The translations under genes and the position numbers were made by a program. A stretch of DNA of 64,000 bases from Mycobacterium bourgelatii (GTDB lineage Bacteria; Actinomycetota; Actinomycetes; Mycobacteriales; Mycobacteriaceae): assembly GCF_010723575.1 (NCBI RefSeq), contig NZ_BLKZ01000001.1, positions 4,216,001 through 4,280,000 on the forward strand. The letters run 5' to 3'. This document shows positions 33,484 to 42,965 of this stretch, in pieces. The notes under the pieces are model-generated. The model ran no database searches, had not been told where the DNA came from, and worked only from the letters and a program-made list of their open reading frames with translations. The stretch's first letter is position 1. Every line of letters starts with the position of its first letter.

Positions 33484-34878
33484 GTGCCCCGCCTCACTCA
33501 CCCCGACCAGACCCCCGACCAGACCCCCAACCAGACCCGGTATGCGTTCCGTCCCGGCGTCACCTGCCTGACCACGCGTGCGGGCGCCGTTTTGCTGAAC
33601 CCGCCGCACAGCGACAAACTGACCGGACTGTCCGCCGGCCAGCTGCGGGCGCTGAAGGCTCTCAATGTGGGGCCGGGAACACTTGCGGATCTCGCGGAAC
33701 CAGGCGAAGCGGGTCCAGTGGCCGCTCTGGTCGAGCGCCTCGCCGGCGGCGGCTGGTTGAGTGTCACGGTGCGCGACGGCGGAACGGACTTCTACTCCAT
33801 CCTGCCGATCAAACTGGCCCCGTCCCGCCCGGCATCGCCGACCTCCGCGGTGCTGTCCAAATTCGCTGTACTGCATCGGGATTCCACCGGGTTTGTGCTG
33901 GAACATCCGCTGTCCTGGTGTGACGTGCGGGTGCACGACCCACGTCTGCTGGTCCTGCTCGACGGATCCGGCCCGGTGCCATCGGACCTGCCGGCGCAGA
34001 TCGCGGCGCAGTTCGTGGAGGACCTGGCCTGGTGCGGCATGCTGACCCCCGCCGGTGACGAGGACGCCCGATTTGACGCGCTGAGTTGGAGCGCGCCGGA
34101 TCTGTGGTTTCACCGGCGCAGCACACTGGGTGAGCGCAATGTCACCTGGGAGCATTTCGGTCCGACGAAGTGGGCAAAAGATCGATTCCCGCAACCTCCC
34201 GCCCGACGGCCGGACTACCCGGGCGCTCCGATCGCGTTGCCCGTTCCGGACCTGGATGCCAAACGGGCCGAGGACCCGACGTTTACCGCCGTGCTCGAAG
34301 ACCGCGTCTCCACCAGAGCATTTGACGACGCCCGCCCGATCACCGTCGCACAGCTTGCCGAATTGCTTTATCGCACTGCGCGAACGCGGGGCACGCAACG
34401 GGTTGGCGAGGGTGAAGAACTGCTGTCCCGGCCCTACCCTTCCGGCGGCGGACTGTATGAACTCGAGATCTACCCGGTGGTGCGGAACGTCACCGGACTG
34501 GCCGCGGGCATGTACCACTACGACTCGTTCGACCACGCGCTGCGACCGGTCGCCGCCGCGGACTCGAAACCCGTTGCCCAACTGTTGAAGCCAACGTCAG
34601 CGACTCTCACCGGAGGTGCCGAGCCGCAGGTGCTCCTGGTCATGTCCGCGCGGTTTGGTCGCATGATGTGGACCTACGAGCAGATCGCCTACTCCGCCAT
34701 CCTGAAGAACGTCGGTGTCCTCATGCAGACCATCTACCTGGCCGCGACCGCGATGGGATTGGGCGCGTGCGCGCAGGGTTTCAGCGACACCGCGGCATTC
34801 GTCGCTGCCACCGGTGTCGACGAACGTCAGGAGTGCAGCGTCGGCAGCATCATCGTCGGATCTGTCGAGGCGCAATAG
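33484..34878 (+). CDS. SagB-type (nitroreductase-fold) azoline dehydrogenase
   Basis: A 464-residue flavoenzyme of the SagB/McbC dehydrogenase family, which oxidises thiazoline or oxazoline rings to thiazole or oxazole with FMN. The N-terminal half (to about residue 260) resembles the peptide-binding region of stand-alone SagB proteins. The nitroreductase core has VLEDRVSTRAFDD, SRPYPSGGGLYELEIYPVV near residue 330, QIAYSAILKNVGVLMQTIYLAATAMGLG near residues 400-430 and GSIIVG at the end. GTG 33484 was chosen because GAAGGA is 7 nt upstream; GTG 33478 and TTG 33403 are alternatives. It is convergent (3-nt gap) with the heterocyclising NRPS, a plausible source of its substrate. Confidence 0.82.
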   Translation: MPRLTHPDQTPDQTPNQTRYAFRPGVTCLTTRAGAVLLNPPHSDKLTGLSAGQLRALKALNVGPGTLADLAEPGEAGPVAALVERLAGGGWLSVTVRDGGTDFYSILPIKLAPSRPASPTSAVLSKFAVLHRDSTGFVLEHPLSWCDVRVHDPRLLVLLDGSGPVPSDLPAQIAAQFVEDLAWCGMLTPAGDEDARFDALSWSAPDLWFHRRSTLGERNVTWEHFGPTKWAKDRFPQPPARRPDYPGAPIALPVPDLDAKRAEDPTFTAVLEDRVSTRAFDDARPITVAQLAELLYRTARTRGTQRVGEGEELLSRPYPSGGGLYELEIYPVVRNVTGLAAGMYHYDSFDHALRPVAAADSKPVAQLLKPTSATLTGGAEPQVLLVMSARFGRMMWTYEQIAYSAILKNVGVLMQTIYLAATAMGLGACAQGFSDTAAFVAATGVDERQECSVGSIIVGSVEAQ

Positions 34879-34881
34879 CCT

Positions 34882-37800
34882 CTAACTCTCCGCGAGAACT
34901 TCCTCGTCGGTGAGCGCCGCCACCTCGAGGTAGTGCCGCGCAATCACCGCCAGCCTGTCCGGGGTGCCGCGGAGGGCCTCGCGGCCGTTGAGTCGCTCGG
35001 CGAAGCCGGCGACCGTGCGACCGGCGAACAGATCGGCGACCACCGCGTGATCGACGTCGAGCCAATCCCTCACCCGGGCAATGAATGTGGTGGCCAACAC
35101 CGAGTCTCCGCCGAGTGCAAAGAAATCCCGACGCACGCCCACCGAATCCACACCCAGCACCTCGGCGGCGATGTGAGCGAGCGCTTCTTCCAGGTCGTTG
35201 CGCGGCGCCTCGTCCTGCACGTCGGAAGCTTCGGTGCTCTGCTGCTCGAGCAGGGCGGCGACGGCCCGGCGGTCCAGCTTGCCGTTCGAGGTCAACGGAA
35301 ACCGTTCGAAGCGCTCGATGCGGGTGGGAACCATGTAGCCGGGCAGGAGTTTCGCCACCGCCTCGGTGATGCCCGCGATGTCATCGGCGTCACCCGCGAC
35401 GGCCGCCACCAGTTTTGGCGCGTTGTCGCCGACGACGGCCGCCACGGCATGGCGCACGCCCGGTACGGTGCGCAGGGCGGTCTCCACCTCGCCGAGTTCG
35501 ACGCGGTAGCCACGGATCTGTACCTGATGGTCGGCGCGGCCGAGGAATTCGATGGTGCCGTCAGGCCAGTACCTGGCCATGTCGCCGGTCTTGTACCAGC
35601 GAATTCCCTGGTACTCGACGAACCGCAAGGCGGTGCGTTGCGGGTCATTGCGGTATCCCGCAGCGACGTTCGCGCCGCCGACCCAGAACTCGCCGGGAAC
35701 CCAATCGGGGCAGTCGCGACCCGAGGGCGAGACGACCCGGCACCGAACATTGCGCAACGGAACACCGAATGGCACCGTGGCCCAATGTGCCGGTGGCTCG
35801 CCGACGACCTCACAGATGGTGTTGTGGATGGCTGTCTCGGTCGCACCGCCAAGACCGGAGAACCGGCAGCCCGGAACCTGCCTGGCCAGCCTGCGCGCCA
35901 AGTCGGCGCCCACCCAGTCACCGCCTAGCGTGACGGCCCGCAGCGAATCACCGAGTTGATCGCCGCCGAGCTCCAAAATCATGTCAAGCATGCTCGGCAC
36001 GCAGTTGAGGATCGAAACCCGGTGAGCGCGCAGCAGTTCCACCCACGTGGTGCTCGCCGCCTTCTCCGCGACGTCCACCGCGACCAGTGATCCGCCCACC
36101 GAGAACATGCCGAAGATGTCGTAAACCGAGGCATCGAACTCCAGCTCCGACAACGCGAGGACGCGATCGGATCTGTTGACGTCGAACCAGTCGTTCACCG
36201 CGTCGATGGTGTTCATGGCGGCGCTGTGCGGTACGTCGACCCCCTTGGGCATGCCGGTCGAACCGGATGTGAAAATCACATACGCGATCTCGCTGGTATC
36301 CGGAAAGACCGCTGTCTGCAACGGCTTCGGATATCTTTGGGCGGCGTCGATCGAGAGGGAGGCACCCGCGGCACCAATGTCCGAGCCGTCCACCGTGATA
36401 GCGGCGACGATGTCAGCGGATTCAAGGATCTTGGCCCGCCGGGCAGCTGGTTGGTCAAAGCCGATCGGCACACAGGTCGCCCCGGCGGCCAGTACGCCCA
36501 GCGCCGCCGCGATCTGGTCGTGGCCCTTGGGCAATTGGATGGCCACGGCGTCGCCCGGACCGACGCCGTGGTCGCGCAGCGCCCCCGCGATGGCGAGCGA
36601 GCGGTCCGCCAGTTCGCGGTATGTCCATGCGCTTGTCTCGTCGCCCAGTCCCCAAACGACCGCCACCGCATCCGGATTCGACGCCGCGTGCTCGAAGAAC
36701 CCTTGATGCAGGCAGCGTCCGCTGACTGGGCCGTCGGTGGCATTGATCGCCGCCCGCACCTCCGCCTGAGCACTCGGTAGGCGCACCGCCGCCTCGGCAT
36801 CCCAGCCCGCGTCGCCTTCGGAGAGGCGTGCGACCGTCTCGGTGAAGGTTTCGAACATGACGGCGATCAGGCCCGGCGGGAAAACGCTTTCCCGCACATC
36901 CCAGTTGAGCAGCAGGCCGCCGCGAAGTTCGGTCACCTGAGCATCCAGCAACACCTGCGGCCCCTGCGAGATGATCCACACCGGGTCACCGAACGTCCGG
37001 ATGACGTTGTCGGCGAACAATTCCCCGAGGTCCAGCGCGCTGGTGAACACCACCGGCGCGAGCACGGGCTCACCGCGATACCGGCCCAGATCCCGCAGCA
37101 CCTCGAGGCCGGAGTACGCCGCGTGCGCGCCGCTTTCGTACATGCTGCGCTGGACGGCTCGAGCCCGGTCGGTGACCGAGACGTTCTCGCTGACGTCCAC
37201 CTCGAGCATGATCGACGACGTGAAATCTCCGACCACCCGATCGATGTCGGGATGTACCGGCTGCCGGTGAAACAGCGGTACGTTCAGCAGAAACCGGTCC
37301 TGCGCCGACCACGCGCCGACCACGTCGGCGAATATCGACGCCAACGCCATCGCCGGCGTCACCCCGCGCGCGTGGGCAGCCGCCACGAATTTCTCCTTGG
37401 CCTCGGGAGTCAGCCAATGGTCGTAGCGGACGGTCCGATGCGCCGCGCCGCCTTCCCCCACCGAAACGGTGGGCAATTCGGGTGCCCCGGGTAGTTCGGG
37501 CAACCGCTGCCGCCACCAGTTCTGGGCTCGGTCGTGCTCGCCGCGGTCGTCGTGCCGCTCGGTGCGATAGCGCCGATAGGTGTAGCCCGGCGTGGGCAAC
37601 GTCTTGCCCTGGTAGAGCTCGGCCAGATCCGATACCAGCACCCGGTAGCTCATCGCGTCGCCTGCCAGCATGTCGACGTCCAGGTGCAGCCGGCTGCACT
37701 CGTCGTCCAGAAGTGTCAGCGTGACGTCGATGACCTGCCCCTGCTCGATGTCCAAGCGTTGGTGGGTCTTTCGTTCCCGCAACTCGGTCAGTGCGGTTTC

Positions 37801-38385
37801 GGCGCGGGCGGGGCTCTGTCCGCGGAGGTCGACGACGCTGAATACCGGCCGCCCCGTGGCGGGCATCGTCTGCTGGGTGCCATCGGGCAGGAATCGGGTG
37901 CGAAGCATCGGATGCATCGTCACCAGGTCGGCCACTGCACGCTCAAGCCGGACCGGATCGACGGCACCACAGTCGAATTCGACGTAGATGTGCGCCGCGA
38001 CGCCGCCGAGCTGCTGTTCGTCCGACCGCCCGATCCAGTAGGCGTGTTGCATGGTGGCCAGCGGGAACGGGTCTTCTTCCGCTACCAAGTCGGTCTCACC
38101 GGTCGCTTCGGTTGGCTCGGTTGCCGCCACTTCTGGGCCGGCGCTGAGTAAGCCGTACCAGGATTCCACCGTGGGGCTGGCCGCAAGTTCGGCAAACGTG
38201 ATGGCCGCCCCGCGTTTACGCCAACCGCCGGCCAGCGCCATCATGCGGATGGAGTTCAGCCCCAGCTGGATCAGGTCGTCGTGGTCGGCAACATCCACTG
38301 CCGCACACCCTATTTCGGCGGCAACGGTAGCCCTGATCTGGTCCTTGCTGATCTGGCCGTCGCCCACACCCTGCAGCGGCTCCAT
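34882..38385 (-). CDS. mbtB: MbtB-like NRPS: ArCP-Cy-A-PCP, no thioesterase
   Basis: A 1167-residue NRPS. The aryl/peptidyl carrier (residues 15-80) has Ser45 in GLNSIRMM. The heterocyclisation domain (about 105-540) has the DxxxxDxxS motif as Asp238, Asp243, Ser246. The adenylation domain (about 570-1010) has YVIFTSGSTGMPKG, YKTGDMARY and SNGKLDRR. The carrier has Ser1095 in LGGDSVLA. MbtB accepts salicylate on its ArCP, couples Ser/Thr and cyclises to the oxazoline. Pocket residues read D-A-Y-N-T-G-L-I-H, compatible with a Ser/Thr/Cys substrate (inference). The protein stops just after YLEVAALTDEEVLAES, exactly where M. tuberculosis MbtB continues into its thioesterase; that domain is encoded separately at 49003-49761. 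Confidence 0.88.
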   Translation of the reverse strand: MEPLQGVGDGQISKDQIRATVAAEIGCAAVDVADHDDLIQLGLNSIRMMALAGGWRKRGAAITFAELAASPTVESWYGLLSAGPEVAATEPTEATGETDLVAEEDPFPLATMQHAYWIGRSDEQQLGGVAAHIYVEFDCGAVDPVRLERAVADLVTMHPMLRTRFLPDGTQQTMPATGRPVFSVVDLRGQSPARAETALTELRERKTHQRLDIEQGQVIDVTLTLLDDECSRLHLDVDMLAGDAMSYRVLVSDLAELYQGKTLPTPGYTYRRYRTERHDDRGEHDRAQNWWRQRLPELPGAPELPTVSVGEGGAAHRTVRYDHWLTPEAKEKFVAAAHARGVTPAMALASIFADVVGAWSAQDRFLLNVPLFHRQPVHPDIDRVVGDFTSSIMLEVDVSENVSVTDRARAVQRSMYESGAHAAYSGLEVLRDLGRYRGEPVLAPVVFTSALDLGELFADNVIRTFGDPVWIISQGPQVLLDAQVTELRGGLLLNWDVRESVFPPGLIAVMFETFTETVARLSEGDAGWDAEAAVRLPSAQAEVRAAINATDGPVSGRCLHQGFFEHAASNPDAVAVVWGLGDETSAWTYRELADRSLAIAGALRDHGVGPGDAVAIQLPKGHDQIAAALGVLAAGATCVPIGFDQPAARRAKILESADIVAAITVDGSDIGAAGASLSIDAAQRYPKPLQTAVFPDTSEIAYVIFTSGSTGMPKGVDVPHSAAMNTIDAVNDWFDVNRSDRVLALSELEFDASVYDIFGMFSVGGSLVAVDVAEKAASTTWVELLRAHRVSILNCVPSMLDMILELGGDQLGDSLRAVTLGGDWVGADLARRLARQVPGCRFSGLGGATETAIHNTICEVVGEPPAHWATVPFGVPLRNVRCRVVSPSGRDCPDWVPGEFWVGGANVAAGYRNDPQRTALRFVEYQGIRWYKTGDMARYWPDGTIEFLGRADHQVQIRGYRVELGEVETALRTVPGVRHAVAAVVGDNAPKLVAAVAGDADDIAGITEAVAKLLPGYMVPTRIERFERFPLTSNGKLDRRAVAALLEQQSTEASDVQDEAPRNDLEEALAHIAAEVLGVDSVGVRRDFFALGGDSVLATTFIARVRDWLDVDHAVVADLFAGRTVAGFAERLNGREALRGTPDRLAVIARHYLEVAALTDEEVLAES

Positions 38386-38396
38386 TGCGTTCCCCT

Positions 38397-41300
38397 CTAT
38401 GCCTCACTGGCCAGGGCAGACGCGAGCACAGCCGTGCCCCGCTGCCACAATTGCGTCAGCCGCTCAATGTCGGATCGTTCGAACAGCGCGTCGCTCCACA
38501 GCCAGTTGGTCGTCAGTCGTGGCCCCTCCGGCGTACCGCGTACCGCCGCGGCGATGTACAGGGCGAATCGCAGCGGCAGGTCCGGTTCGGGGTCGACGGG
38601 CAGCGCATCCAGCTGATCGCCGGCCACCAATGACCACGGTTGGTCCGTTGTGCCGGTGAGGTCCAGGCGACCCAGATAGCTGAACGTGATCTGCGGCTCG
38701 ACGGCATCCTGCAACTCGGCAACACCGTCCACGTAGCGGAGCAGTCCGTAATCCAGGCCGTCGTTCGGGATGGCGCTCAAATGGCCTGCCACGGAATCGA
38801 ACAGGCTGCGGACCGCACCGGGATCGCTCTCGCCACGCTCGACGTCGACCGACGGGCAACCGGGGGCCAGCCGAACCGGAAATGCGGTGGTGAACCAACC
38901 GACGGTGTTCGTGGTGTCGGTATCCAACAGGGCGTCGGCCCGCCCGTGACCTTCCAGGGCGACGAGGGTGCCCGATGACGGATCCTGGTCACGAGAACGG
39001 CGCCAACTGGCGATCGTCATGGTGAGCACGGAGAGCAGAAATTCGTCCATGCCCTCGTTTCTGGTGAAGGTGGCCAGCACGCACTCGGTGACGTCGACGG
39101 GTGCCAGCACCTGGGTGATCTGCAGAGTGGACCAGGTGTCTCGGGTCGGGTCAACGAGTCGGCTACCCAACGCGGGGTCGGGTCCGCGTACCTGGTCGGC
39201 CCAATACGGCCGCTGAGACTGCACTTCCTGCTCGCCGGCCCGGCGCCACATCAGCTCTGACCACTGCCGGTAGGAAGTGAACTCCGGCAGTGTCTTTGGT
39301 GTCGTTCCGGATTGCATCGCGCGCCACGCCTCGGTGATATCGCCGAGCATGATGTGCCAGGAGACCACGTCCACGGTCAAGTGGTGGGCGGCGATCAGCA
39401 GCATCTCCCCGGTCGCGGGCCCCGAGATCCACACCGCCTGCACCATCGCACCGGCGCGCGGGTCGATGTGGTCGTTGCCGGTACGCGCGGCGGCGGTGAT
39501 GGCGGCGTGCACATCCGAGTCGGCCGGCACGTCCATCCGGGTGATCAGGTCAGCCGTGCGGACTGCGCCCGGTTCGCGGGTCACCAGGCGCGGACCGTCG
39601 GCAGTATCGACCAGGATCGAGCGCAGCATTTCGTGCCCGTCGAGCAGCAATTGCAGCATCACTTCGATTGTCGGGCGGTCGATCTCGGCGGGTAGCCGCA
39701 GCAGGATCATATGGGTGAATCGGCGATAATTGCCGTACTCGTGCAGCCACGACACGATGGGCAGCGGCAGGACTTCGCCGTATTCGCTGCCGCCGGCGTC
39801 CATCCCGTTCCCCGCGGCGCCCCCGTCTATCGCCGCAGCGAGCTGTCGAATCGTGGGGGCGGTCAGTACCATCCGCGGGCTTACCGCGATGCCCAGGCGT
39901 CGAGCCTTGTGTACCAACGAGATTGCGACGATGCTGTCGATGCCGAGTGAGAAGAAGTCGTCGTCGATGTGCGGTACTACGCCGTTGAACTGCTCGGCGA
40001 AGACCTCGCACAGCGCTCGTTCGGTCTCGGTCGATGCCGATTCCGTTCTGGCACCGCCGGAGAACGCCTGCTCGGCCAGCCGATCCAAGGCGTGGCCGTC
40101 GAGCTTGCCGTTGGAATTCACTGGCAGGCGAGGCAGTGTCACGATGCGGGCCGGGATCATGTAGAGGGGCAGGCGCTCGGCCAGTCCGGTCCGCAGGCTG
40201 AGCTCGTCGCCCGCACTGTCCTGCCACACAACGAAACCCACCAACGTGGCGCCACCATCACGACGCAGCACCGAGACCGCGGCGTCATGTACCCCCGGTT
40301 GGCCGCGGAGAGCGGCTTCGATCTCACCGATCTCGACGCGGTAGCCGCGAATCTTGACCTGGTCGTCGTCGCGTCCCAGATAGGCGAACCCTCCGTGCGG
40401 CAAGCGGCGCACCAAGTCTCCGGTCCGGTACATGCGCTGGCCTGGGCGGAGCGGATCGGCCACGAAGCGGCTCGTGGTCAGTCCCGGCCTGCCGACGTAG
40501 CCTCGGGCCAACTGCCCGCCCGACAGGTACAACTCGCCCACCGCACCGTGCGGCACCATTCGTAGTTGCGAGTCCAGGACGTAGCCGAAGGTTCCCGCGT
40601 TCGGCGTGCCGATCGTCGGTGTCGGATACTCCCGGACGGGAGCCACCACCGCCTCAACGGTCGCCTCGGTGGGCCCGTAGCAGTTGTAGACGGCGGTCGG
40701 TGCCAGCGCGCGCAACTGCTCCCACAGCGCCGTGTTGATCGATTCGCCACCCAAGGCCAGCACCGACAGCGAATGATCGAGCAGGCCGGCGGCTTTGAGT
40801 TGTACGAGCATCGACGGGGTGGTGTCGATCATGTCGATCCGGTGGGCAACCATGCCATTGACCAGCCGATCCGCGTCGCGCATCTCCTCGGCATCGAACA
40901 AGTGCAGCCGATGGCCGTCGAGCAGACCGACCATGGGCTGCCAGGAGGCGTCGAAACTCAGCGACCAGGCGTGCGCGATGCGCAGTCGGCGACCGAGGCG
41001 TGTTGTGGCCGGCTGGTAGACGCGGCGGTAGTGGTCCGCAAAGTAGCTCAGCAGCGCGGCGTTTGTGTTCACCACCCCCTTGGGTTCGCCGGTAGATCCC
41101 GAGGTGAAGATGACGTACGCGGCGTGGTCGGGATGACGGCGTACCGACGGTGCGACAGCCGGGCGAGTCGAGATACGTTCGGTTACGGCCGGATCGTCGA
41201 GCACCAACGTGGCCATCACGCCGACCAGTTCGTTGTGGTCGGCGTCGGTGAGCGCCAGCACCGGATTAGCCTGGCGCACAATAGATTCGATGCGCACCAA

Positions 41301-42965
41301 CGGTAGCGTGACGTCGACGGGCAGGTACGCGGCACCGGCCGCGAGTACGGCCAGAATCGCGACGATCGAGCGCGTTGAGCGCGGCAGCACCAACGCCACA
41401 ACGGTTTCCGGGCCGATACCGTGATCGGCGAGCTCGCCGGCCAACCGGCACGCTTGGGCGTGCAGGTCGGCGTAGGTGAAGCTTTCACCGTTTTCGCCGA
41501 CGCCGCCGGCGCTGAGCGCAAGGGCATCCGGGGTGGCCCGGGCTTGTCGTTCGAAAAGCTCCCACACCGTGGATCCTTGAGGTGCGGGCAACGATGCCGC
41601 TGCAATCCCGTCGAGTTCGGCGCGCTCCGCCGGCGTCAAGACATCGAGTGCGTCCGGTGTCCCGTCGCCGATATCGGGTAGCTGCCGCAGCACGGCGAGC
41701 AGGCGCTCGCCGATGTCCGCCGGACTCAGATGCGGCAGCGCCGCACGAATCGCCTCGACGAGCACCAGCAGCGCGTCGCCCGACAGGTGGGAGACCACCG
41801 TTAGCGGGTAATGGGTCAGGCTTTCCATCTCGATCGGGGTGAACTGCACGCCACCGGGTTCGGTCACCGGACGGATGACGTCGGAGATCGGGGCATTCTC
41901 GAAGACGAACATGGAGTCGAACAGCGCGCCCCGGCCGTGTTCACGTTGAATCTCGGACAGACTGAGATAACCGATGTCGCGCATGGCCGATGACTCACGT
42001 TGCAACCGTGCGCATTGCTCGACCACCGAAACGTGGCCGTCGAGCCGGTGCACTACCGGCACGGCGTTGATGAACAACCCGACCATGGTTTCCACCCCGG
42101 GCAAGTGTTCTGGACGCCCGGAGACAATCGTGCCGAACACGACATCGCGGCGGTCGGTGAGGCGGCTGAGCACGACCGCCCACGCGAACAGCACCGCGGT
42201 GTTGAGCGTGAGGCCGTTGCGACTCGCCCAATGCCGCAACCGGGTGGTGTCGGCCTCGGGCAACAGCAGTTCGGTCTTGTCGGGGGTGGCGTCTCCGGCG
42301 GCGACGGTGGCATCGGCGACCATGAGCGGCCCGGGTACGCCACCGAGATACCGATCCCACTTGGCAAGCGCGGCCGCCCGGTCCTGCTGGGCGAGCCAGA
42401 CGATGTACTCGCGGTAGAGGCGCGGGGGCGGAAGGCCGTCGGTGGATCCCCCGGCCCGGTAGATGGCGAGCAGCTCGGTGAAGAACACCGCGAGCGCCCA
42501 GCCGTCCACCAGGATGTGGTGCGCGGTGAAGATCATCCGCCGCCGGCTCTGACCGGGCACCGTAAGTAGCACAACGCGCAGTGCGGGACCGCGGCTCAAG
42601 TCAAACGGGCGACGTCGTTCGGATCGGGCGATCGACTCGAATTCCGTTGGCTGCGCATGTCGTTCCGACCAAGGCAGCTCGGCATGGCTGGGCACGATCT
42701 GCACCGGCTTGGGCACGTCGCGATCCCAGAAGGCGGCGCGCAGGTTGGGGTGTCGGGCGAGCATCGCCTGAGCGCTGCGGCGCAGCAGTTCGACGTCGAC
42801 CGGTCCGTCGATGTCGATGATGAACTGCATGCTGTACAGGTCGACGCCGTCCTCGGCCATTCGGTATAGCGCAAACAGCCCCTCCTGCAGGGGGCTTAAA
42901 GCAAGGACGTCCTCGATCTGTGCTGCGGCGGAAGTCACGACGTCGGTCACGACTCCTTCAGCCAT
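38397..42965 (-). CDS. mbtF: MbtF-like NRPS: C-A-PCP-terminal C/E-type domain
   Basis: A 1522-residue NRPS with the MbtF layout. The N-terminal condensation domain (about 15-440) has FTAHHILVDGWAL. The adenylation domain (about 470-960) has YVIFTSGSTGEPKG and YRTGDLVRR. The carrier has FSLGIDSIVA near residue 1030, and a C-terminal epimerisation-like domain (about 1080-1522) has IAAHHLTVDVVSW, EGHGR and FSYLGRLDL. In mycobactin synthesis MbtF activates the terminal lysine-derived residue and its end domain is thought to cyclise it during release. Its ATG overlaps the MbtE-like stop by 19 nt and it is 11 nt from the MbtB-like gene, so the three are one transcript in the order E-F-B. Confidence 0.85.
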   Translation of the reverse strand: MAEGVVTDVVTSAAAQIEDVLALSPLQEGLFALYRMAEDGVDLYSMQFIIDIDGPVDVELLRRSAQAMLARHPNLRAAFWDRDVPKPVQIVPSHAELPWSERHAQPTEFESIARSERRRPFDLSRGPALRVVLLTVPGQSRRRMIFTAHHILVDGWALAVFFTELLAIYRAGGSTDGLPPPRLYREYIVWLAQQDRAAALAKWDRYLGGVPGPLMVADATVAAGDATPDKTELLLPEADTTRLRHWASRNGLTLNTAVLFAWAVVLSRLTDRRDVVFGTIVSGRPEHLPGVETMVGLFINAVPVVHRLDGHVSVVEQCARLQRESSAMRDIGYLSLSEIQREHGRGALFDSMFVFENAPISDVIRPVTEPGGVQFTPIEMESLTHYPLTVVSHLSGDALLVLVEAIRAALPHLSPADIGERLLAVLRQLPDIGDGTPDALDVLTPAERAELDGIAAASLPAPQGSTVWELFERQARATPDALALSAGGVGENGESFTYADLHAQACRLAGELADHGIGPETVVALVLPRSTRSIVAILAVLAAGAAYLPVDVTLPLVRIESIVRQANPVLALTDADHNELVGVMATLVLDDPAVTERISTRPAVAPSVRRHPDHAAYVIFTSGSTGEPKGVVNTNAALLSYFADHYRRVYQPATTRLGRRLRIAHAWSLSFDASWQPMVGLLDGHRLHLFDAEEMRDADRLVNGMVAHRIDMIDTTPSMLVQLKAAGLLDHSLSVLALGGESINTALWEQLRALAPTAVYNCYGPTEATVEAVVAPVREYPTPTIGTPNAGTFGYVLDSQLRMVPHGAVGELYLSGGQLARGYVGRPGLTTSRFVADPLRPGQRMYRTGDLVRRLPHGGFAYLGRDDDQVKIRGYRVEIGEIEAALRGQPGVHDAAVSVLRRDGGATLVGFVVWQDSAGDELSLRTGLAERLPLYMIPARIVTLPRLPVNSNGKLDGHALDRLAEQAFSGGARTESASTETERALCEVFAEQFNGVVPHIDDDFFSLGIDSIVAISLVHKARRLGIAVSPRMVLTAPTIRQLAAAIDGGAAGNGMDAGGSEYGEVLPLPIVSWLHEYGNYRRFTHMILLRLPAEIDRPTIEVMLQLLLDGHEMLRSILVDTADGPRLVTREPGAVRTADLITRMDVPADSDVHAAITAAARTGNDHIDPRAGAMVQAVWISGPATGEMLLIAAHHLTVDVVSWHIMLGDITEAWRAMQSGTTPKTLPEFTSYRQWSELMWRRAGEQEVQSQRPYWADQVRGPDPALGSRLVDPTRDTWSTLQITQVLAPVDVTECVLATFTRNEGMDEFLLSVLTMTIASWRRSRDQDPSSGTLVALEGHGRADALLDTDTTNTVGWFTTAFPVRLAPGCPSVDVERGESDPGAVRSLFDSVAGHLSAIPNDGLDYGLLRYVDGVAELQDAVEPQITFSYLGRLDLTGTTDQPWSLVAGDQLDALPVDPEPDLPLRFALYIAAAVRGTPEGPRLTTNWLWSDALFERSDIERLTQLWQRGTAVLASALASEA

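Noticed and set aside
33511..33545. Short tandem repeat of a 12-mer encoding DQTP/NQTP at the start of the SagB-type gene
   Set aside because: Only about three units long and inside a low-complexity N-terminus; probably replication slippage without function.
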